From Simmondsia chinensis (Eukaryota; Streptophyta; Magnoliopsida; Caryophyllales; Simmondsiaceae): a DNA stretch of 64,000 nt. The stretch spans positions 30,027,478 through 30,091,477 of the forward strand of contig JAGTTD010000015.1 of assembly GCA_018398585.1 (NCBI GenBank), in the 5' to 3' direction. Positions within the stretch are counted from its first letter, which is position 1. Each line of letters opens with the position of its first letter. The position numbers were made by a program, and so were the translations under genes. Positions 23,495 to 34,452 of this stretch are shown one piece after another. Below the pieces are notes generated by a model, which made no database searches, was not told the DNA's origin, and was given only the letters and a program-made list of their open reading frames with translations.

Positions 23495-24340
23495 ATCATT
23501 TATACTAAAGTTCTTTTCACTTGGTATATTGTGTCAATTTATTCCTTTTATTTTAGTTGTTTAACTTAGTCCTTATACAATATTGATATTGAAGTTAATT
23601 TAACAATATAATTTATAACAGTATGGCCATGTCAAATGCAAGTAGCCCAGTACAAACTTACCTGTAGACTCAATTTAAACCCACTCGTGATTAGATCATT
23701 AAAATATTTGTTCACCGACTTAACATCAATGTTACTGTAACACTGAACTAACACAATGTAAATTTGTCTGCACTTTGGGTCTCCGTGCAAATGCGGTCCC
23801 GTCCCACTTGCTCCTGGCACCTTGGGTCTCCGTGCCCCTGCTTCACTGCCTGATTACGCCTCCGGTTGCCTCCTATCATTGATTGCCTTTTCTGCATCCG
23901 CGAGCCTGCGGTACTACAAGATCCAGTTAAAAAGGACTGGATCAGATTGTGGTCTCCACTTGGGTTTGATTGGTACCTTTTATTTTTCCTTGTCTTGAGA
24001 TTGTCTGCACTTTCGTGTTTTCTTTGTGTTTTGTTGGGTTTTTGGGTGTGTTGTTGGTTTGTTGAAGGTGTTTGTGGGTGGCTTTTTGGGTGTTTCTGTC
24101 GCGTGTTTGGGTTGTTTTGCTGGGTTATGGTGTGATGGGATCGTTTGATGCTTTGAATCTCTAGACATAATTGTAATTTATACATTTCTCCCTTTTAAAT
24201 AAAATCCCACGATGGGTCAATTATCAAAAAAAAAAAACACAATGTAAATTTGTACTTAAACTAAATCGACATAATTAAAAATAAAAAGACTAAATTAATA
24301 TAATGAACAAAATACAAAGACCTCCGACATAAGTAACCTT
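23495..24340. repeat. ACTAAATTGACA-type MITE, split by a later insertion
   Basis: The repeat runs from GATCATTTATACTAAAG to GACCTCCGACATAAGTAAC, and its ends are roughly inverted. It holds TTTAGTC/GACTAAAT words also seen at 26625-26985, 28430-28750 and 29083-29395. It is interrupted by the insert 23768-24236. Confidence 0.5.
23768..24236 (+). mobile_element. 5'-truncated L1-like retroposon
   Basis: A perfect 17-bp duplication ACACAATGTAAATTTGT (23751-23767, 24237-24253) and a terminal AATTATC plus A-run show target-primed insertion with a poly(A) tail. TTGGGTCTCCGTGC occurs twice near its left end. It contains no recognisable protein. It may be an L1 3' end, or a retrocopy of an unknown transcript. 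Confidence 0.7.
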
Positions 24341-24522
24341 CATTAAATAACTCTCCATTATAACATTGCATTGCCACAAACCCCCATCCCCATTTCCCCT
24401 CTCTCATACTATAGCTATAGCCAAACTCAAACTCAAAGTTTTCAATATCTATCTGTCTATCTATCTATATGTCTGTCTAGATCTCTCTCGGTTCCTCGTG
24501 CTCGGTTTCTCTCTCTATCTTC
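24341..24522 (+). promoter_or_regulatory. Presumed promoter and 5' leader of the zinc-finger gene
   Basis: This sits directly upstream of the ATG at 24523. It is pyrimidine-rich (CCCCATCCCCATTTCCCC, then CTCTCTC near 24505-24520). It carries an irregular TCTA/TCTG microsatellite at 24447-24480 and a TATA-like CTATAGCTATAG at about 24410. The transcription start cannot be fixed. Confidence 0.35.
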
Positions 24523-25104
24523 ATGGAAAAGGCCCTTTTGAGCACTAATCCAAGCAAAATGAAAGAGAGTTGCACATCATATGAGCATGTATATCCATGG
24601 CCACCAAGACACTACACATGTAGTTTTTGCCAAAGGGAGTTCAAGTCAGCTCAAGCACTCGGTGGTCACATGAACATCCATAGGAGAGATCGAGCCAGGC
24701 TTATTCATCATGATGATCATCATCATCATGAACATGATCAACATCACAAACATGATGACATCTCCAACCCTAACCCTAACCCTAATTTGCCCGTTTCGTC
24801 ATGTAATACAAATCTAGGAAGCAATGATATCAAGACCCATGAATCTTCACTTGTCTCACTCTCTTTGTCGTCTTTTCCTTCACCATCCCCACCTACTAAA
24901 ACTGGGTTGAAGAATGACAGTTTTTTAGTGCTCAGGAAGTTGAAGGATTTCTCTTATGAAGATTATCGTGCTATGGATGATGGGATTAGGGTTTCGAAGA
25001 TCGAGGAGGTGGTTAAGTTGGATTTGGAGTTAGGGTTTAGCCAAACAAAGGACGACTTGGACTTGGACTTGGAGCTTCGACTCGGGTCCAAGCTGATGAG
25101 CTAA
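24523..25104 (+). CDS. SUPERMAN/RABBIT EARS-like single C2H2 zinc-finger transcriptional repressor
   Basis: Intronless 193-residue protein. One plant C2H2 finger (Cys33, Cys36, His49, His53) with the QALGGH core at 44-49 is preceded by WPPR (26-29), which is typical of the SUPERMAN, RABBIT EARS and ZFP10/11 group. Basic RRDRAR follows the finger. A histidine/aspartate-rich stretch spans 61-78, then NPNPNPN and a serine/proline region. The C-terminus has two LxLxL (EAR-type) motifs, at 166-170 and 179-187. EAR motifs recruit co-repressors, so a nuclear repressor acting in development is likely. Met13 is a possible alternative start; Met1 is chosen as the first in frame. The frame is intact. 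The exact orthologue is not certain. Confidence 0.93.
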   Translation: MEKALLSTNPSKMKESCTSYEHVYPWPPRHYTCSFCQREFKSAQALGGHMNIHRRDRARLIHHDDHHHHEHDQHHKHDDISNPNPNPNLPVSSCNTNLGSNDIKTHESSLVSLSLSSFPSPSPPTKTGLKNDSFLVLRKLKDFSYEDYRAMDDGIRVSKIEEVVKLDLELGFSQTKDDLDLDLELRLGSKLMS

Positions 25105-25924
25105 TCTCGAGCTATATTTGCGCTTAATTTCTAGTTCTCCACGCTGGAATCGGGAAAAGGGCAATGTTATCTATACACACAAAGTGTATTCAATTTGTGT
25201 ACTTGATATATACACAAGGTAAATGACATTAGATTGTATTATATAAAGATAATCATTTAATGTTATGCTTTGTGTATCTAGTTCAAGTGCATATTTGGGT
25301 ATATATTAAGATACGGGTAAAAAGAGTTATTTACTTTGTTCGTACTTAATGTTTCTTTTTTTTTCCCCGATAAATAGCATTGGAACACATTACAATACAG
25401 GCGCACTCACAAATACGAGACCTGAATCAGACAAACATCCGGTACAAACAAACAAAAAGTAAACATCCAGTACTTAATGTTTCTAAATTTATTCAAATTA
25501 TTATTATTTTTTAAATAAGCTCACAAGTTTATTTATGATACAATTGATCTCTCATCTTTAACCTTTACGTAGTGTTGGTCAGCAGATAAGAGACCAATTT
25601 AATCATGAGATTAAAAAAAAAAAAAAAAGAGGAACTGTATTTTGGAGCAAAAAGATGCAAAACCGGCGTGTATGTACAAACTTACAAACATTAAGTATAC
25701 ACAGAGTAATAAATCAAGCTGAAACCGATAACATTTTATAATTATCTTTTTAAAGTCCATTACTTTGTCATGCGTAATTTAGATACTGAATCTATTTTAT
25801 AATTAAGAAGAGTGGAATCTCCTAGGTACACAGAATTTTCGAAATAAAAAGCAAAAATGCAAAATAAAAATAAAATTGCAGTTCTTTAATCTCAAGTTTA
25901 AATGCGTATTTAATTAAGCTAGAT
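25105..25924. other. 3' flank of zinc-finger gene, no gene
   Basis: AT-rich sequence following the TAA, with no coding signal. A possible 3' UTR extends some 100-250 bp. An A-run lies at 25613-25628. Confidence 0.5.
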
Positions 25925-25945
25925 ATGCTTCAATTTTGCAATTAT

Positions 25946-26185
25946 GACCAAAAAGGGAACCAACACGCAGTCACCGGATCCCATTAGAACTCCGAAGTTA
26001 AGCGTGCTTGAACGAGAATAGTACAAGGATTGGTGACCTCCTGGGAAGTTCTCACCCTTAGGTTGGGGGCACTGGGAAACAGCCTCTCTTCAGGTTAACA
26101 CTCTGAAGGGGGAAGGCTGGGTATATCCACCCCCCAGACCCTATGTAGACGGGAGCCCTTTAGGCACCGGGTATGTTCCTTTTTT
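25946..26185 (+). mobile_element. 5S rRNA-headed SINE, full copy
   Basis: A roughly 20-bp target duplication with one mismatch (25925-25945 and 26186-26205; ATGCTTCAATTTTGC at the core) flanks a 240-bp insert. The 5S head is nearly complete (CACCGGATCCCATTAG, AAGTTAAGCGTGCTTG), with changes in the intermediate element. The body and T-run end are as in the other copies. Confidence 0.9.
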
Positions 26186-26344
26186 ATGCTTCAATTTTGC
26201 GATTACAGTATTAGTTTTGTTTTCTGTTTGCCCTAATTGAGAAAGAACAAGGTGCTCGAAGAATCGAAATTATTGAAGGTATGGACCGACCTAACTAACA
26301 TGGGGTTGTGTTACGCTGTTTACTATTTTCATAAAAAAGGTTCT

Positions 26345-26558
26345 TAATGTTAAATTTCACCGGGCCTTTGGGCCCGACCCACAGAGTTGGAATACATGAG
26401 AGCCACATATAAGCCTTAGTGGGGTTCTATCCTAAAATCAATTGGCAATAAGTTGATGTTTAATTAGTAATCCACTAGGTTTATAAGTTGATATTTTCTC
26501 TCTCACAACTTCAATATGGGATACTAATTACTAGGCCCACATGTGGAGTCTCAATACT
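26345..26558 (-). repeat. Solo TRIM-like LTR
   Basis: On the minus strand it reads GAGACTCCACATGTGGG ... CTAGTGGATTAC ... GGGCCCAAAGGCCCGGTG ... AAATTTAACA. It is collinear with the right-hand ~200 bp of the element at 46611-46945. No coding content. Confidence 0.65.
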
Positions 26559-26624
26559 TAAACCAAAAAAAAAAAAAAAAAAAAAACCCAACACACACAA
26601 GGTTGGCTTTGTAAATTTTATTGG

Positions 26625-26985
26625 GGTAAAAAAAAGAGTTATTTACCCCAAAGGCCGCTGTACTTCTATAACTGTATCAATTTAGTCAATTGTGTCAATT
26701 TAGTCCCTTGGTCAAATTCAAGTTAAATCATTGACGTACTTTTTAATGGGATAATCATGTTAGATATAAGTAACACACTATAAATCTACTAGTTGACTCA
26801 ATAACCCAATTCATGGCTGAATAATTAAAAATTTTATTAAAAACTTAACACAATTTTTACTCTAAGGACCAAATTGACATAACATGTACTGTACAAGGAC
26901 TAAATTGACATAATTAAAAGTGCAAGAACTAAATTGATATAATGAGCATAGTACAGGGATCTTTGGCATAAATAATCCGAAAAAA
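26625..26985. repeat. ACTAAATTGACA-type MITE with inverted ends
   Basis: The left end AGTTATTTACCCCAAAGG ... CTGTACTT is the inverse of the right end GTACAGGGATCTTTGG ... CATAAATAAT. The inside has repeated TCAATTTAGTC / GACTAAATTGACA words. Related copies lie at 23495-24340 and 29083-29395. Confidence 0.65.
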
Positions 26986-27491
26986 ATTTGTATCCAATAA
27001 CTTTTTTTTTATATATAATTATTTGTATCCAATGTTATTTTTACTATATGTAGTATATGTATCCAATATTATCGGGTTGACTCAGGGCTCATTTCTTTCA
27101 GTTGCATACGTTGTATTGCGACCCTCTCTAATTATCAGGAAATTTTTGTTTTGATTGATGATGATGATATTGTATTTGTTCGTTTTCTTTTTATCTTTTT
27201 TATTCGAGAATAGCGATGGAAATTTGCAATATATACAAAAGCTGACAGTGCGAGGCAAGGGAAAATAACAAGAGACACAAACAATTCGTAGATACCGATT
27301 TGATATACCCAGAGCCAAAATTCACAGTAGCCCACACCAAATATCCAATATCCCACCTCATCTATACATCCCACAACATTATTGAACACAAGTCAATACA
27401 CATACATACCAAAAATCAAATAGACACGCACAAAATCAGCAAAAGAGAAGCAGGAACAGAAGTGTAGCACAAATTACCATAGAAGATGGGT

Positions 27492-28131
27492 CTAATAACC
27501 CGTCCAATTCTTCACACAGTCAACATCTCTAGCAATATCTTCCATCGAGTATAGAAGCTCCCTACACCAACTCTGATGTGCCTCACGGATCAAAATCAAT
27601 GCCTGTTTTTGCTCCAGATGCAGTAGCCTCTTTCCTTTTCCTTCCTTGTGCACCTGGAATCCTGCCATTACTCCTTTAAAGCCTTCTAGAATTGCCACAC
27701 TTTTTCCCCTTTTCTAGAAGAGCCGAGAATTTATTCATTTTTAAGAATGATCCACTGTCAACTGCCCATTCTTTTTCAATCTGAGACCTGCTTTTGTTGC
27801 AGTTGCAGCAGCCGTTTCCTTTTTCCTTGCTTGTGCACCTACAGCCACACCATTGATAGTGCAGAAAATTCAAATGATATCTTGCGCAGGACCATTTAAA
27901 CGATGAACCAAGACCCTTCTCTACCTCCCACGTACAATTAGTCCTCTGAACTTCGTTGATATTCTCTACCTCCCAGGTACAATTAGTCCTCTGAACTTCA
28001 TTGATAGATTGATGTGGGGGGCAAGGAGTAGCAGGGATCGAACTCTTCCATGGAGATAGAAGTGAGTCAATTGCTGGAGACGGTGCAATCAGCATCGGTG
28101 CAGGAGGGTGAGAACAACTGACCCAGTTCAA
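27492..28131 (-). pseudogene. Unidentified gene-like island (two overlapping frames)
   Basis: On the minus strand a 151-codon frame (28131-27676) overlaps a 68-codon frame (27698-27492) in a different phase. One frameshift would join them near EKGKK/VAILEGF. The codon content looks protein-like (KEGKGKRLLHLEQKQALILIREAHQSW). An in-frame 45-bp tandem duplication (27917-27961, 27962-28006) encodes NEVQRTNCTWEVE twice. I recognise no family. It may be a decayed gene, or an exon cluster of a gene with introns. Confidence 0.35.
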
Positions 28132-28429
28132 AGAGTCATTTTCTATTTATCTAATATACATATATATTAAATATTTTTTGATAGTCTAAATACAAGTAGG
28201 AGAGCACAATAGTGTAAAGCAGGGCCCGAAGGTAAACAAGAGACCGTATATTTTAAATATGTATGACTCTTTTATTTTAGTTCATCTTAATTGGATTACT
28301 TTATTTTCTCTGTTGATGTAACACAAATTTAACTCAATTTTTTTCTATTTTCTAATAAAAATTGATACTTGTCAATCCCCAAACAATTTTAAATCCCAAA
28401 ATTTGTAATTTAGCCAATTTAATCTTTGA

Positions 28430-28750
28430 TAGAGTTAATTATGTTATTAATTAGTCCATGTATTTTTCTTATTATATTAATTTAATTATTATACTTTTAA
28501 TTGTATCATTTTGTGAACATGCAATTGAAATTGCTTCAATCAAATACAATATTAAACTTAACGTTAAATTTTGGTTGAAAGCTTAACTCATTCACTATTT
28601 GTAAGTATTGACCACACCGTTTACACAAAAAACATTATGTAAGTGCTAGCTAACAATCAAATTTCTAACCTAAATTAATATTAATTTTAACTCATGGAAA
28701 CAATTTTAATTGTGTGGCGACTGAATTAATAAAAATAAAAGTATAAAAAT
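28430..28750. repeat. Decayed ACTAAATTGACA-type repeat
   Basis: AT-rich stretch with TTAGTCCATGTATTTTT ... CTTTTAATTGTATC at the left and AAAAGTATAAAAATTAAATTG at the right, in the same arrangement as 26625-26985. No gene. Confidence 0.4.
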
Positions 28751-28771
28751 TAAATTGACAATATATATATA

Positions 28772-29051
28772 TAGGGTGGAGTTCTTATGAGAGAGTGAGA
28801 GGGGGCGAATCCTAGCCCCTCATTGTAATGGATGGCCAGAATTTGTTAAACATTAAAAAAAATTAACAATTTACGGCCCATATCCTTTCATGGGGCAGAA
28901 AAAAAGAACAGGTAGGGGAAGAAAATTATTTTTTTTCAATACTCAACAAATTTTGGTCATAAATTGTTAAATTGTTTTAGTGTCCAACAAATCCTGGCTG
29001 TCCATTGCAATGGAGGGCAAAGATTTGCCCCTCTCGCGCTCTCACCCCCTA
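28772..29051. repeat. MITE, almost fully palindromic, at an AT microsatellite
   Basis: The ends are inverted: TAGGGTGGAGTTCTTATGAG... against ...CTCTCGCGCTCTCACCCCCTA. The inner arms are also complementary (ATTGTAATGGATGGCC against GGCTGTCCATTGCAAT). It lies between TATATA runs, which suggests TA-targeted insertion as in Tc1/mariner-type MITEs. No coding. Confidence 0.7.
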
Positions 29052-29082
29052 TATATTGGGAAAAGGGACCAAATATCATAAA

Positions 29083-29395
29083 AAAGCTGACCTATTAGTG
29101 TTAATTTAGTCCTTATGTAATTGATATTGTATCAATTTGATCTCTAGAGTAAAATTTATGTTAATTCTTAATGAAATTTTTAATGGTTCAACCTTAGGTT
29201 GGATTAAATTGAGTCAATGGATAGATTTATAGTGGGTTACTTGCATCTAAAATGATTTGTTATTAATTTAACTTAAATAAATTTGACCAAATGACTAAAT
29301 TGACACAATATTCATTATAGAAGGACTAAACTGATACAATTAAAAGTATAAAGACTAAATTGACACGACAAGTACAGATACATTTAGCATTAATA
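29083..29395. repeat. ACTAAATTGACA-type MITE
   Basis: TTAATTTAGTCCTTATG ... TGTATCAATTTGATC at the left, GACTAAATTGACACG ... ATTTAGCATTAATAACCC at the right. It is collinear with 26625-26985. Confidence 0.55.
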
Positions 29396-29472
29396 ACCCT
29401 AAAAATATTATTATTTTTATTATTACTATTACTACATTTTCAAGCAGGGGGTTGTGAGTACAATATGATTTT

Positions 29473-29760
29473 GGGTAAATTACATGTTAGTAACTTAAAA
29501 TTTAATGTATTAATTTTTTTAAGCTACAAATTTTGTAAAATAATTTTTTTTATACCAAAAGTTATATATGTTTAATAAAATAGTCCAAATAGCGGTATGT
29601 AAAAATGCAAAATAGACCCGAATTTCATTTTTTCATAACATTGTTTATACTATTTTATTAAATATATGTAACTTTTTGGATTAAAAAATTATTTTATAAA
29701 GCTTATGCATTATAAAAAATTAACGGACTAAATCTCATGGTACTAATGTATAATTTACCC
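29473..29760. repeat. MITE with GGGTAAATTA inverted ends
   Basis: 288 bp. The left end GGGTAAATTACATGTTAGTA is the inverse of the right end TACTAATGTATAATTTACCC (one mismatch, one indel). The interior is AT-rich and self-complementary (AAAAGTTATATATGTTTAAT against ATTAAATATATGTAACTTTT). Confidence 0.75.
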
Positions 29761-29898
29761 TATGATATTTATAGTGTTCATTCCTAGGATGGTGACTTTC
29801 TTTCCCTATTATCTTTCATAAGAACAACATAAAACAAAAACAAATCATGTTGATATTATTTTTTATTTTTTTTATTTTAGGTTTCTATAAAATATTAA

Positions 29899-30133
29899 GG
29901 GTTAGTTGGTATTATTTTTTGTTAGAATTTATTAGTCTGTAAAAAACTAAAAACATGAATTTCTATATGATTTTTTTTTTTTAGCTATATGGTTTTATTT
30001 TATAAATTTTTGAAAAATTTAAGAAAACTGAAAATAAGAAAAAAAAAAAGAGAAAAAAAAAATTATTTTCAACAATTAGCTAGATTTTAGCATCTAAAAC
30101 AACAAAAATTGCAAACAAAAAATATGCCAAATA
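29899..30133. repeat. Decayed AT-rich foldback element
   Basis: AGTTGGTATTATTTTTTG at the left, with CAAAAAATATGCCAAAT at the right. The layout is like the intronic foldback elements, but strongly diverged. Confidence 0.35.
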
Positions 30134-30180
30134 AAAAAAGTCTGCAGGTAAGTGAGGAGATATAGTGTTTGCTTTAGACC

Positions 30181-30480
30181 AAAAGGTCGGGTCGAGGGGG
30201 CAAAGACAACCCGACCCGAAAATATGACCTAAAAAATCAATGACCCGACCTCATTTGGCCCAAAGACTTGATTAAAATAGTTGGACCAGAACTAAGGATG
30301 AATCGACCTGAGACTAATCCAACCCGAAAAGGCCCGATATGAATATTGACCCAACCCGACCCACCAATAACCCGTTGTAACCTGACCCAAAATGACCCAA
30401 TCCCAAGTAGACCTGATCCCATGTAAAGCCTAGGCACAAAGCCAACCCGACCCGTAATCCGAGCTGACCCTAAGGCCTTT
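30181..30480. repeat. Degenerate GACCCGA word repeat
   Basis: Many GACCCGACC, AACCCGACCC and TGACCCAA words with irregular spacing. There is no fixed period and no coding resemblance. It is comparable in style, not in sequence, to the GAGCTCG islands. Confidence 0.55.
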
Positions 30481-30787
30481 AAACTTGAAAATTGTTGTTA
30501 TTACTATAAAAATTTACATTGAAAAGTTATTGTTTTGCCCCGTATTAATTTGGTATATAATAATTATAATTGTTCACAATTACCACTAAAGAAGGTACCT
30601 ATGTAACTTAAGTCAAAATAGGCAACCCGAGAGGTCAACCCATAATTACACTTGTCGCGTATAACCCATAATTAAAAGGACCAAACATATACAAACAAAA
30701 GAAAATGAAAAAAATGTGAAATAAATATAGATATAGAGTGTTAAGAAATTAACTATTTCAAAAACTTAAATGTACAAGAAATGATTT

Positions 30788-30916
30788 GTTGTTGGGGGTT
30801 CTCGAAAACAGCCTCCCTTCAGGGTAGCTCCCAGAAAGGGGAAGGCTGTGTACATCTAGCCCCCCAGACCCTGCTTATATGGGAGCCCTTTGAGGCACTG
30901 GGTTTTTCGTTGTTGT
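30788..30916 (+). mobile_element. Headless SINE/RTE tail with long target duplication
   Basis: The shared body only, from GGGGGTTCTCGAAAACAGCC to CACTGGGTTTTTCGTTGTTG. It is flanked by an approximately 28-bp duplication with two mismatches (30760-30787, 30917-30944). No 5S head. Confidence 0.8.
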
Positions 30917-30944
30917 AAAAACTTAAAGGTACAAGAAATGGTTT

Positions 30945-31080
30945 TACGCCCCTTCACACAAATACCAATTGAGCTTGAAATGTGAATATTTTACAGTATA
31001 AACAAAACTCTAATATCATATTAAAAAAAACAATTACTAAAAGTTTAAACTGATAAATAAAGGTTACAGTAACGAAATAA
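30945..31080. repeat. AAAAGCTTAAGCT-type repeat, decayed copy
   Basis: CACACAAATACCAATTGAGC ... CTAATATCATATTAAAA ... TAAAAGTTTAAACTGATAAA is collinear with 19020-19262. Confidence 0.45.
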
Positions 31081-32340
31081 TTCGCGTGTTCCCAAGAAAA
31101 TTTGATGAATGTCAGGAGCATGATGGGATTTCCTTGTATAAAACAAATAATTCTCTTCACACCCTCCTATTTTTGGTATCCTTTTTTTCTAAATTTAAGT
31201 GATGTCTGTGTTTGCAGAGTTTGCAATTGCAACTACGTCCCTTTCGTTACACTGTGAGAGGGTTAGTAATTTATAGTGTACTAGTTATATTGAGGGAGGA
31301 TCAGTAGATTCTCGTATAGAAGTTATTTGTGAGAGACTTAGTAACATATCGTTTAATAGTCACATTGATGATGAAGATGTTGATGATTATATAGGGTTTT
31401 GAGTTATAATTAGATGTTATAATCCTTAAATTTAATAGTGGATGAGGCACCCGTTTAGATCCCGTGGTTGTTTTTTCCTCTAGCTGTGATAGAGTTTCCA
31501 CGTAAAATTTTGTGCTGATTGTTTGATTTTTTTTTTAATGTTTTTTGTTTTTGTTATGCTTGATTGTGTGAATTTTCCTAATATATATAAAAAAAATTTT
31601 GTTAATAGTTCGTTATCTTATAAAAATTGGTAGGTGATTATATTCATGTTTATAACAACTTCTTTTAAAATATTGATAGAGTACAGATTCGGAAAATATG
31701 GGCAGCTTGACTTTTGTATAATGGTGACAAAGGCCAGCAGTAGGAAGGCTCGACCTTGATTATCTAATGTCTTCCCTTACTAACTCAATCAAGCCATTTT
31801 GAACCTCGGGTTGTCTCAGAAGAATGGGCTCAACTCCCCTCTCCAATTTCTTTTTCGACATTCTCGGGTATATAGTTGTTATTAAGGCTAAGGTCACATG
31901 CTCCCATCAGTCTCTTTGTGCATCCTTTCATTTATGGAGCTCCCACGTCGTTTGCAATGTCCCTCAAGATTGTTGTGTATTTGTGTTGGCTTATCAAGGT
32001 GTATGTTATGTCCCGACGTGTTGCTTTTTATTGAAGTCATTCATGCACTCCTTAATCTTATCCTACATGACTCGAATCCTTCCCTTGATCATGCCTTAAA
32101 ACTCTTTTAAGAATAGCCATCAAGATTGATTCCTTGTCCATGAGGATATTCTCTTCATTGCCACTATCAAAGTCGCAGTTGTAACTATTTTGTGCCTCTC
32201 GAGAGGCCTAAGCATGCTCAAGTTGGTGTATGAGATTCAGCTTATGTGTAGTCGATTCCTCAATTTGCTTAACATCGAGAGTGGTTTGTTTTCTTAGTTC
32301 TAATCAAATGCGATCCAGCCGCCTTTGTATGGTTATTCTA
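31081..32340. other. No gene recognised
   Basis: AT-rich up to about 31690. From 31690 to 32340 base composition is more even and short frames exist on both strands, but none matches a family I know. It could be a remnant of the Ty3 element whose polymerase pieces lie downstream. Confidence 0.35.
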
Positions 32341-32665
32341 GTAAATGTTTAAAAGCGTATTCAAAATATTTAAGATATTACAAATATTATTTTTATTAAT
32401 TGTACAAAACTTTTCTATACATTTAAAATAATTTGTAAATATTTAAATTACTTTCTTTCATACTCAAAATTTGTTTTTCAAACATATAAAATACTTTTTA
32501 AATATAAATATTTTTAAATATATCAAGTACTTAAAATATTTAATATATTATTTAAATATTTGTAAACTTTTTAGCATTTAAATATTTCATTAAATTTAAA
32601 ATATTTTTATATATTTAATTTTTTTAAAATTTTCAAAACCTTACAAAAATTTTGAAATTATTCTT
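32341..32665. repeat. AT-rich low-complexity (AAATATTT words)
   Basis: Dense TTTAAATATT and AAAATATTTAA words with no period. Nothing coding. Confidence 0.6.
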
Positions 32666-32904
32666 AATGTAAAGACCAAATTTTTTAGGAATTTATTTTT
32701 TTAAGTGCGTATCAGAATAATTAAGAAAACCCTAATAGAGTTATACAGAGGTTATCCGAAAGAAAAGGTTATCCAAGTTCAAAAGTACTTCAAAAACATT
32801 TCAAAACTTTTAGTGTATTTAAAATATACATTATCAAACCTCATGACACTTGAATCATCAGATGAGACTGAATCAAGTTGAAGAAAAAAAATCTTTTTTA
32901 TCGC

Positions 32905-34030
32905 AAACAAGGGGACATACTGCTCTAAGGTGATGCCCTTGGGGTTGAAGAATGCAGGGGCCATTACCAATTGTTGGTAAACGAAGTATTTGTGTTGTGC
33001 ATAGGGTGAAACATGGAAGTATATGCGGATGATATGATTGTGAAATCTCGAATTAAGCAGGATCAAGTTTCAAATTTTCAAGAAACTTTTCAGACACTTT
33101 AGTGATATCAACTGAAGCTAAATCTAAGTAAAAGCTCATTTGGCATCCCAAAAAGAAAATTTTAAAGTTTCATTGTGATGTAGCACGTAAAGTTGAAAAT
33201 TTGAGAACGGAAAGGTTCAACAGCCTTTCTTTAATTTCTTATTACGAAAATAATAAAGAACAAAGGGGAAACACAGTTTAACCTAATTCTCATACCCCTA
33301 GAATAAAGGAAAACACATAAAAGGGATAAATTTCTAAAACTCATGAATTAATTAAAATCCTAAGTATTCCTCTTGTTTAAATACAACCTTGCCAAGAGGC
33401 TGTTTCTGAAGACCCCTCCTTTATAGGGTTGGCAGCACAAGGAATTCCCAGGAAGTCAGCAATCCTGATACTACTCTCGCCCAAGCATACTTAATTTCGG
33501 AGTTTTAATGTGATCCGGTTGCAATAGTGCCTGAAAATTAACTCTTTGCATTAATGTCTGATGAATGAACCTTTCTTCTTCTTGTTTAAATGGAGGAGCT
33601 AATTCATTTAAATTAAAAGACCTAAAATTTAAAATATAAATACAAAAACAAATCCTAATTATCTAAAATAATTAATAATTATCTAAAACAACTATTAATT
33701 ATCTTCTAGTCTAATAAATTATAACCTAATAGATATCAATCTTCTCAAATCTTTATCTAGCCGCTTCTTCTATCAACTCCCCAAGTAGGGAATACTCGCC
33801 AAGCTTGCCTAGCCGCCAAACCCATCCGCCATCTACCTATGGGCTACATCACATTGCCCGCTTCCATGGGATTGAAGCAAATTCGGCTAAAGTAGGGGCT
33901 ATATTAGAGAAGGGGACGCGGAGGATAGTTAATGAGGTGCAACGACTTACGGGAAACAGGTTTATCAACAGGTTGGCCGAGAAAGCACTTCCACTGTTCT
34001 CCGCTTCACAAAGGAAAAAAGCTTGCATTC
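32905..34030 (+). pseudogene. Ty3/Gypsy polymerase remnant, broken and interrupted
   Basis: 32910-33165 decodes, with stops and shifts, to the Ty3 RT stretch VMPLGLKNAGA ... VYADDMIVKS ... FQETFQTL. 33862-34030 decodes to the connection before RNase H (HGIEANSAKVGAILEKG, VNEVQRLTGNRF, INRLAEKALPLF). The intervening 33175-33800 is inserted sequence, including a reversed 5S-SINE piece and LTR-like DNA. Nonfunctional. Confidence 0.75.
33394..33530 (-). mobile_element. 5S-headed SINE, 3'-truncated, reversed
   Basis: The minus strand reads CCGGATCACATTAAAACTCC, AAATTAAGTATGCTTGGGCG, TCAGGATTGCTGACTTCCTG and then AACAGCCTCTTGGCAAG, where the copy stops. The 5S head is present but the body ends early. 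It lies within the Ty3 remnant. Confidence 0.75.
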
Positions 34031-34452
34031 GGGATGAGGAGTGTGAGTACGTGTACTAGTTTATGCCGTTATGATAGCATCCAAAAAAAATCTTTCTCGT
34101 TGTTTCTTGACACAAACATGGAATGTGTTAACCAACCAACCTTTCAAAAAGCTGGCATCTAAATTGGAATGTGTTATAACGTTTGCGGTAGTAACCAAGA
34201 ATTAGGGTTAGCGTTTGATAGAATTGAGAAAGAGAGTTGAGATGAGAGGAAGTATCAGAGTTTTAAGTCTAAGTTTATGCTTGATTATCTTAAGTATTAA
34301 ATTTAGACTTACTTTGTCTTAGATTAAATAAGGTTACTTATCATTGGTTAGTTAACCTCGGTTAAATAATGTTTCTTATCATTAGTTTAGTTAACCCTAG
34401 TTAATCTCTAGACTGGTTATTGATTTAGTATAAAGCATGTAATATTTTTACT

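Noticed and set aside
24366..24548. Upstream ORF overlapping the zinc-finger start
   Set aside because: Its ATG lies upstream of the TATA-like box, so it is probably not in the mRNA; coding resemblance is nil.
24766..24785. Interstitial telomere repeat (CCCTAA)3
   Set aside because: Only three units, in frame, encoding NPNPN inside the zinc-finger CDS; plant telomeres normally use CCCTAAA.
31824..32110. Overlapping 91- and 70-codon frames
   Set aside because: Cysteine/leucine-rich, no family resemblance, no splice or start context; kept only as unassigned DNA.
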